Assembly (NCBI GenBank): GCA_023453335.1
Contig: JAEXTU010000295.1
Coordinates: forward strand, 1 to 10,062
Direction: 5' to 3'
Length of the DNA: 10,062 nt
Source of the DNA: Pseudomonadota bacterium
GTDB taxonomy: Bacteria; Desulfobacterota; Desulfovibrionia; Desulfovibrionales; Desulfovibrionaceae
The position numbers were made by a program, and so were the translations under genes. Shown here in pieces: positions 7,391 to 10,062 of the stretch (the first letter of the stretch is position 1; every line of letters starts with the position of its first letter). A model generated the notes under the pieces. It saw only the letters and a program-made list of their open reading frames with translations. It was not told where the DNA came from and searched no databases.

Positions 7391-7600
7391 TCAGCCCACC
7401 AGGTCCGAGAACATCTCCCCGGTGGGCAGCATGTCCTCGCCCGGGGGCTGTCCGTTCTTGCGCAGAAACTCCTTGCGCCGGCACTCCTCCTGCCGCTCCC
7501 CCCGGAAATTGGCGCGCAGGAGCAGGCGGCAGGCCGGGCTGTGGCTCTCCCCGTGCTTGCGGAAGAACCCGCAGAAGCTCAGCAACTCACACTCCGGCAT
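7391..7600 (-). CDS. Small Cys-containing protein of unknown function
   Basis: This 69-aa protein has four cysteines (4, 10, 24, 40) in the frame C-x5-CGFF-x11-C-x15-C. After them come a basic stretch (RRKEFLRKNG) and a PPGEDMLPTGEM ending. From memory, small proteins with a CGFF motif, spaced cysteines and a C-terminal G-x-PP-x-x-x-MLP-x-G tail recur in Desulfovibrio- and Geobacter-like genomes near signalling genes. No function is established to my knowledge. The cysteines suggest metal binding or redox sensing. The ATG at 7600 has a good SD (GGGAG within 7607-7611, reading leftward). Upstream in-frame codons encode low-quality Arg/Gly/Pro-rich sequence, so the short form is preferred. It leads the minus-strand unit and ends 39 bp before the binding-protein gene. 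Confidence 0.72.
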   Translation of the reverse strand: MPECELLSFCGFFRKHGESHSPACRLLLRANFRGERQEECRRKEFLRKNGQPPGEDMLPTGEMFSDLVG

Positions 7601-7611
7601 ACCACTCTCCC

Positions 7612-7627
7612 GGCCCGGTCCCGGGCC
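7612..7627 (-). promoter_or_regulatory. GC hairpin directly upstream of the Cys-protein SD
   Basis: Arms GGCCCG (7612-7617) and CGGGCC (7622-7627) with a 4-nt loop form a 6-bp all-GC stem. In the minus-strand transcript the stem ends next to the Shine-Dalgarno. It could affect translation initiation, or it could be chance at this GC content. Confidence 0.3.
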
Positions 7628-7709
7628 ATGACCCGGGCTGGTATCCCTTCCTGTCCGGTCACGCAACCGCGTGCAGCGGCCGGGCCTTCCACGCTGCTCC
7701 CGAGCGGGG

Positions 7710-7750
7710 CCGCCCCATGCCCCCGGAATCCGACAGGGGGCAGGGGCCGG
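7710..7750. repeat. Long imperfect GC stem-loop
   Basis: TGCCCCC (7718-7724) pairs with GGGGGCA (7736-7742). Beyond a bulged A, CCCC (7713-7716) pairs with GGGG (7743-7746) and G7712 with C7747, giving about 12 bp around an 11-nt loop, with further pairs possible. No U-tract follows on either strand, so it is not a standard intrinsic terminator. If the minus-strand unit is transcribed from the AT island it lies in that leader. Confidence 0.45.
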
Positions 7751-7986
7751 CACGCCATCCAGAAATACCTCATAAATCCAGGCTGCTGGACACCGGATTC
7801 CCGCCTGGCGGGCAATCCCCATCGCCGTGTGCGAGCTCGCGCGGCCGGCGAGCGTACCCATTCCGGAGCAAAGCGGGCCAGGACATGTCCCAAGGCGCAG
7901 GCGCTTTTCCCGTTTCCGTCCTTCGGATTCACTTCTTGACCCTTCGTCCACCGCGCAGCGCGGTTCCTGTGCAATCAGCCTCAATA

Positions 7987-8016
7987 CTATAACGAGCCAT
8001 ATTATAGGCCAATATG
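7987..8016. promoter_or_regulatory. Two overlapping inverted repeats, operator candidate
   Basis: CTATAA (7987-7992) and TTATAG (8002-8007) form a perfect 6-bp inverted repeat with a 9-bp spacer. CATATT (7998-8003) and AATATG (8011-8016) form a second one with a 7-bp spacer, sharing bases with the first. They sit 30-60 bp upstream of the rightward -35 element, a usual place for an activator or repressor site. They do not match the FNR, CRP/HcpR or Pho box consensus sequences as I know them. Confidence 0.4.
8001..8006 (-). promoter_or_regulatory. Possible leftward -10 element (TATAAT on minus strand)
   Basis: The minus strand reads a perfect TATAAT here, inside the inverted repeats. No good -35 lies 17 bp upstream (the best match is TTGCCG with only 10 bp spacing), so it would need an activator. 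It would drive the Cys protein, binding protein and kinase unit with a leader of roughly 390 nt. Confidence 0.3.
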
Positions 8017-8045
8017 CGGCAAGCCTTTCGCGATCACTCTATATT

Positions 8046-8074
8046 TTGACCGGCCGATTGGCGAGGTATATAAA
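8046..8074 (+). promoter_or_regulatory. Sigma-70 promoter for the mini-ORF/transporter unit
   Basis: TTGACC (8046-8051), a 17-bp spacer, and TATAAA (8069-8074) match the consensus at five of six positions in each hexamer with optimal spacing, in an AT-rich patch within very GC-rich DNA. Transcription would begin near 8081, leaving about 180 nt of leader before the mini-ORF at 8264 and about 320 nt before the transporter. Confidence 0.7.
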
Positions 8075-8263
8075 TTCACGCAGATACAGGGGGTCTTCCC
8101 CGGCCCCGTCACCCCCGCCGCCGGTTCCGGGGCGGTGCGGAGCAACGCGGTCGCGGCATCGCCACCGCAGGGGACGGAACAACCCTTCACCAGGAGGTCA
8201 TGCGTAACCCAATCACCAAGGGCGCTTTTCCGGAACGCACGTTTCACCCGTCGGAGGGGAGTC

Positions 8264-8401
8264 ATGGCAGATATCGAGTGCATTGGACTTGAGGTGCTGT
8301 GGCGCAAGAAAGACTGGTTGGGGGTGTGGAAAGGAGTCCTGATCGAGCCTGCAACCCGTGCCGGGCTGCCCATGGCCTTCCATCTTTCGACAGCGAGGTG
8401 A
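8264..8401 (+). CDS. 45-aa mini-ORF upstream of the transporter
   Basis: This ORF is short but well placed. A strong GGAGG (8253-8257) lies 6 nt before ATG, it falls between the promoter and the transporter gene, and its TGA ends 3 bp before the next ATG and overlaps that gene's SD (GAGGTGAGG, 8395-8403). The product (MADIECIGLEVLWRKKDW at the start) is Trp-rich and has no transmembrane helix. Its KKDWLGVWKGVLI pattern parallels SEDWVAFWLGLTI at the N-terminus of the next protein, sharing DW, W, G and I at the same spacing. It could be a translated leader that couples transporter synthesis, a conserved micro-subunit, or a 5' remnant of a duplicated transporter gene. I know of no named homologue. 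Confidence 0.55.
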   Translation: MADIECIGLEVLWRKKDWLGVWKGVLIEPATRAGLPMAFHLSTAR

Positions 8402-8404
8402 GGC

Positions 8405-9868
8405 ATGGAAAATACCAAAATCACCAAGGCATTGAGTGAGGACTGGGTAGCCTTTTGGCTGGGACTGACCATCTTCGCCCTGGGGCTGCTTGCCTTCATG
8501 GGCATCGAAACCCTGGGCTGGGCGATCAAGACCAACGTCTGGACCGACCTCGGCAAGGCGCTCTCGCCGGCCTCGGCCACCTTCAAGAACCTGCCCTCCA
8601 TCGCATCCCTCTTTCTGACCTACGTGTTCCTTCTGGTCTTCATGCTCCTCGCGTCCCGCGCCCTTGGCGCGAACGCGAAGAAATTCGTGGTGGGTTTCAC
8701 CCTGGTGTTCTGGATCAGCTACGGCTGCTGGATAACCGGGCACTATGCCCACATCGCGGCGACGCACAACCAGTTCGACAAGTTCGGCATAACCTGGTCC
8801 CTGAACCTGACCGGCGAGGCCGGGTTCATCGTGGCCCTGCTGGCCGGCCTGGTGGTGGGCAACTTCTTCCCGAACCTGGTAAGCGTGATGTCCGAGGCCA
8901 CCCGGCCCGAACTCTACGTCAAGACCGCCATCGTGATCCTGGGCGCGGCCCTGGGCGCCAAGGCCGCGGAGCACCTGGGCATGGGCCAGGCCATCCTGTT
9001 CCGGGGCCTGTGCGCCTCCATCGAGGTCTACCTGATCGACTGGGCCGTGGTCTACCTGGTGGCGCGCACCCTGTTCAAGTTCAACCGGGAGTGGGCCGTG
9101 CCGCTGGCGTCGGGCATCTCCATCTGCGGCGTGTCGGCGGCCATCGCCACCGGCGCGGCCATCCGCGCCCGGCCCGTGGTGCCCATCATGGTGTCCTCCC
9201 TGGTGGTCATCTTCGCGGTGGTGGAGCTCATCATCCTGCCCTTCATGTCGCGGGAGCTGCTGTGGATGCATCCCATGGTGGCCGGCGACTGGATGGGCCT
9301 GGCGGTGAAGACCGACGGCGCCGCCATCGCCAGCGGCACCATCGTGGACTCCCTGGTCCGGGCCAAGGCGGCGGCGGCCGGCACCATTTACGAGCCCGGC
9401 TGGATCGCCATGCCCGCGGTCACCAGCAAGATCTTCATCGACATGTTCATCGGCATCTGGGCCTTCGTGCTGGCCGTGGTGTGGTGCGCCAAGATCGAGT
9501 GCAAGGAAGCGGTCAAGGCCTCCATCATCTGGGAGCGGTTCCCAAAGTTCGTCATCGGCTACTTCCTGACCTTCATCTGCATGCTCTTTGTCGCCCTGTC
9601 CTCCAAGGGCCTGCTCAAGCAGGCCCAGATGGCCACGGGGCAGATGGACAACTTCCGCGGCATGTTCTTCATCATGACCTTCTTCACCATCGGGGTCATC
9701 TCGAACTTCCGCAAGCTCTGGGAAGAGGGTTTCGGCAAGCTGGCCGCGGTCTACTTCTTGTGCCTGTTCGGGTTCATCATTTGGGTCGGTCTTGGAATCT
9801 CCTGGATATTCTTCAGCGGCATGGAGCCCCCCATCATTTCGGGGCCGTCGCTGATTCCAGGCTCATAG
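8405..9868 (+). CDS. YeiH/UPF0324-type putative sulfate exporter, long form
   Basis: This 487-aa polytopic inner-membrane protein has hydrophobic segments at about 15-37, 64-88, 94-112, 138-152, 170-186, 206-222, 233-252, 258-282, 342-362, 380-402, 417-433 and 447-470. The family core is recognisable. GNFFPN (152-157) is followed by the VKTAIVILGAALG helix (172-184), then the re-entrant-looking ASGISICGVSAAIATG (235-250), DWMGLAVKTDGAAIASG (295-311) and the C-terminal FPKFVIGYF (379-387). It is much longer than typical YeiH proteins of roughly 340 aa, with an extra N-terminal membrane region before about residue 135. The TDG at 303-305 lies where short members carry a SIHD-like motif. The family is annotated as putative sulfate exporters largely from context, so the substrate (sulfate, sulfite or another anion) is uncertain. 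The start overlaps the mini-ORF's terminal SD, so expression is probably coupled. Confidence 0.85.
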   Translation: MENTKITKALSEDWVAFWLGLTIFALGLLAFMGIETLGWAIKTNVWTDLGKALSPASATFKNLPSIASLFLTYVFLLVFMLLASRALGANAKKFVVGFTLVFWISYGCWITGHYAHIAATHNQFDKFGITWSLNLTGEAGFIVALLAGLVVGNFFPNLVSVMSEATRPELYVKTAIVILGAALGAKAAEHLGMGQAILFRGLCASIEVYLIDWAVVYLVARTLFKFNREWAVPLASGISICGVSAAIATGAAIRARPVVPIMVSSLVVIFAVVELIILPFMSRELLWMHPMVAGDWMGLAVKTDGAAIASGTIVDSLVRAKAAAAGTIYEPGWIAMPAVTSKIFIDMFIGIWAFVLAVVWCAKIECKEAVKASIIWERFPKFVIGYFLTFICMLFVALSSKGLLKQAQMATGQMDNFRGMFFIMTFFTIGVISNFRKLWEEGFGKLAAVYFLCLFGFIIWVGLGISWIFFSGMEPPIISGPSLIPGS

Positions 9869-9888
9869 GTCGAATCGAGGAGGTGACT

Positions 9889-10062
9889 ATGCCTGACAAG
9901 CACAAGCTGACCGCGGAAGAGCAGCAGGAGATGGTCTCCGAGATGAAGCGGATGGAATACGAGCCGCTTCTCCCGGTCGAGAAAAAGCTGATCGCCTACA
10001 GCATCGGCCTGGGCATCCTGCTGCTGTTCGTCTTCATCTGGATGAGCCGCACGTTCTTCAAC
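9889..10062 (+). CDS. Small single-TM protein downstream of the transporter (3' partial)
   Basis: An ORF runs open to the window end (58 codons visible). It begins 20 bp after the transporter stop and is preceded by a strong AGGAGGT (9878-9884). The visible part has a charged, helical cytoplasmic N-terminus (MPDKHKLTAEEQQEMVSEMK) and one membrane helix at about 35-52 (IAYSIGLGILLLFVFIWM). The position and single helix suggest an accessory subunit or partner of the transporter. I do not recognise a family, and the remainder lies outside the window. Confidence 0.75.
   Translation, partial: MPDKHKLTAEEQQEMVSEMKRMEYEPLLPVEKKLIAYSIGLGILLLFVFIWMSRTFFN

Larger units (their letters stand above)
7601..8263. 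other. Divergent intergenic region, no convincing gene
   Basis: Between the minus-strand Cys protein and the plus-strand mini-ORF I see no protein with plausible composition in any frame. The left part (7601-7970) is GC-rich with several stem-loops. The middle (about 7980-8080) is strikingly AT-rich with inverted repeats and a promoter. The right part (8081-8263) is a GC-rich transcribed leader with hairpin potential, for example arms 8147-8151/8164-8168 (GCGGT/ACCGC), and two purine-rich SD-like elements. No tRNA or known riboswitch was recognised. Confidence 0.6.

Noticed and set aside
7747..7770. A sigma-54 site around the GGCACG near 7750
   Set aside because: The GGCACG-like half lacks a downstream TTGC element at the required spacing.
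7601..7984. In-frame N-terminal extension of the Cys protein on the minus strand (up to 197 aa)
   Set aside because: The extension has shadow-like composition and the short form has a good SD at 7605-7611.
8075..8199. A riboswitch in the transporter leader, prompted by a CACGCA run after the promoter
   Set aside because: The rest of the c-di-GMP-I consensus (for example GGGACGCAAAG) is absent, and no other riboswitch class was recognised.

Overview
The window is very GC-rich, chromosomal-looking bacterial DNA. The gene content fits a high-GC sulfate-reducer-type member of the Desulfovibrionales: a long-form putative sulfate exporter, a small Cys-containing protein of a type I associate with Desulfovibrio and Geobacter, and an ABC_sub_bind protein paired with a sensor kinase. 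The taxonomic call is inferred from gene content only.

Layout. (1) Positions 1-3147, plus strand: the distal part of a phosphonate/organophosphate-type ABC importer operon. It holds phnC (5' end outside the window), two tandem phnE permeases and a HAD-family phosphatase, with overlaps of 4 and 8 bp and a gap of 8 bp. The binding protein PhnD is presumably upstream. (2) Positions 3214-4854, plus strand: an unusual enzyme with two N-terminal ACT domains, a helical linker and a C-terminal metallo-beta-lactamase fold. A 66-bp gap containing an SD-masking hairpin separates it from the HAD gene. (3) Positions 4851-7600, minus strand: a compact three-gene unit read as small Cys protein, periplasmic ABC_sub_bind-type binding protein, then membrane PAS histidine kinase. 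It converges on the ACT-MBL gene so tightly that both stop codons share one CTAG. (4) Positions 7601-8263: a roughly 660-bp intergenic region. It has a GC-rich half with stem-loops and an AT-rich island (about 7980-8080) with overlapping inverted repeats and a near-consensus sigma-70 promoter firing rightward. (5) Positions 8264-10062, plus strand: a 45-codon mini-ORF, a 487-aa YeiH/UPF0324-type transporter, and the start of a small single-TM protein cut by the window end.

How the genes fit together. The first block imports a phosphonate or phosphate ester and probably dephosphorylates something in the cytoplasm. No C-P lyase gene is visible. The minus-strand block looks like a ligand-sensing module: a secreted binding protein feeds a two-TM sensor kinase whose response regulator is not in the window. 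The last block looks like an anion/sulfur-compound export unit under its own regulated promoter. No mobile elements, CRISPR arrays, rRNAs or tRNAs were recognised.

Most noteworthy points: the ACT-ACT-MBL protein with an HxDxDH metal motif beside a phn transporter; the binding protein/kinase/Cys-protein sensor cassette; and the mini-ORF whose DWxxxWxGxxI pattern echoes the N-terminus of the transporter that follows it.
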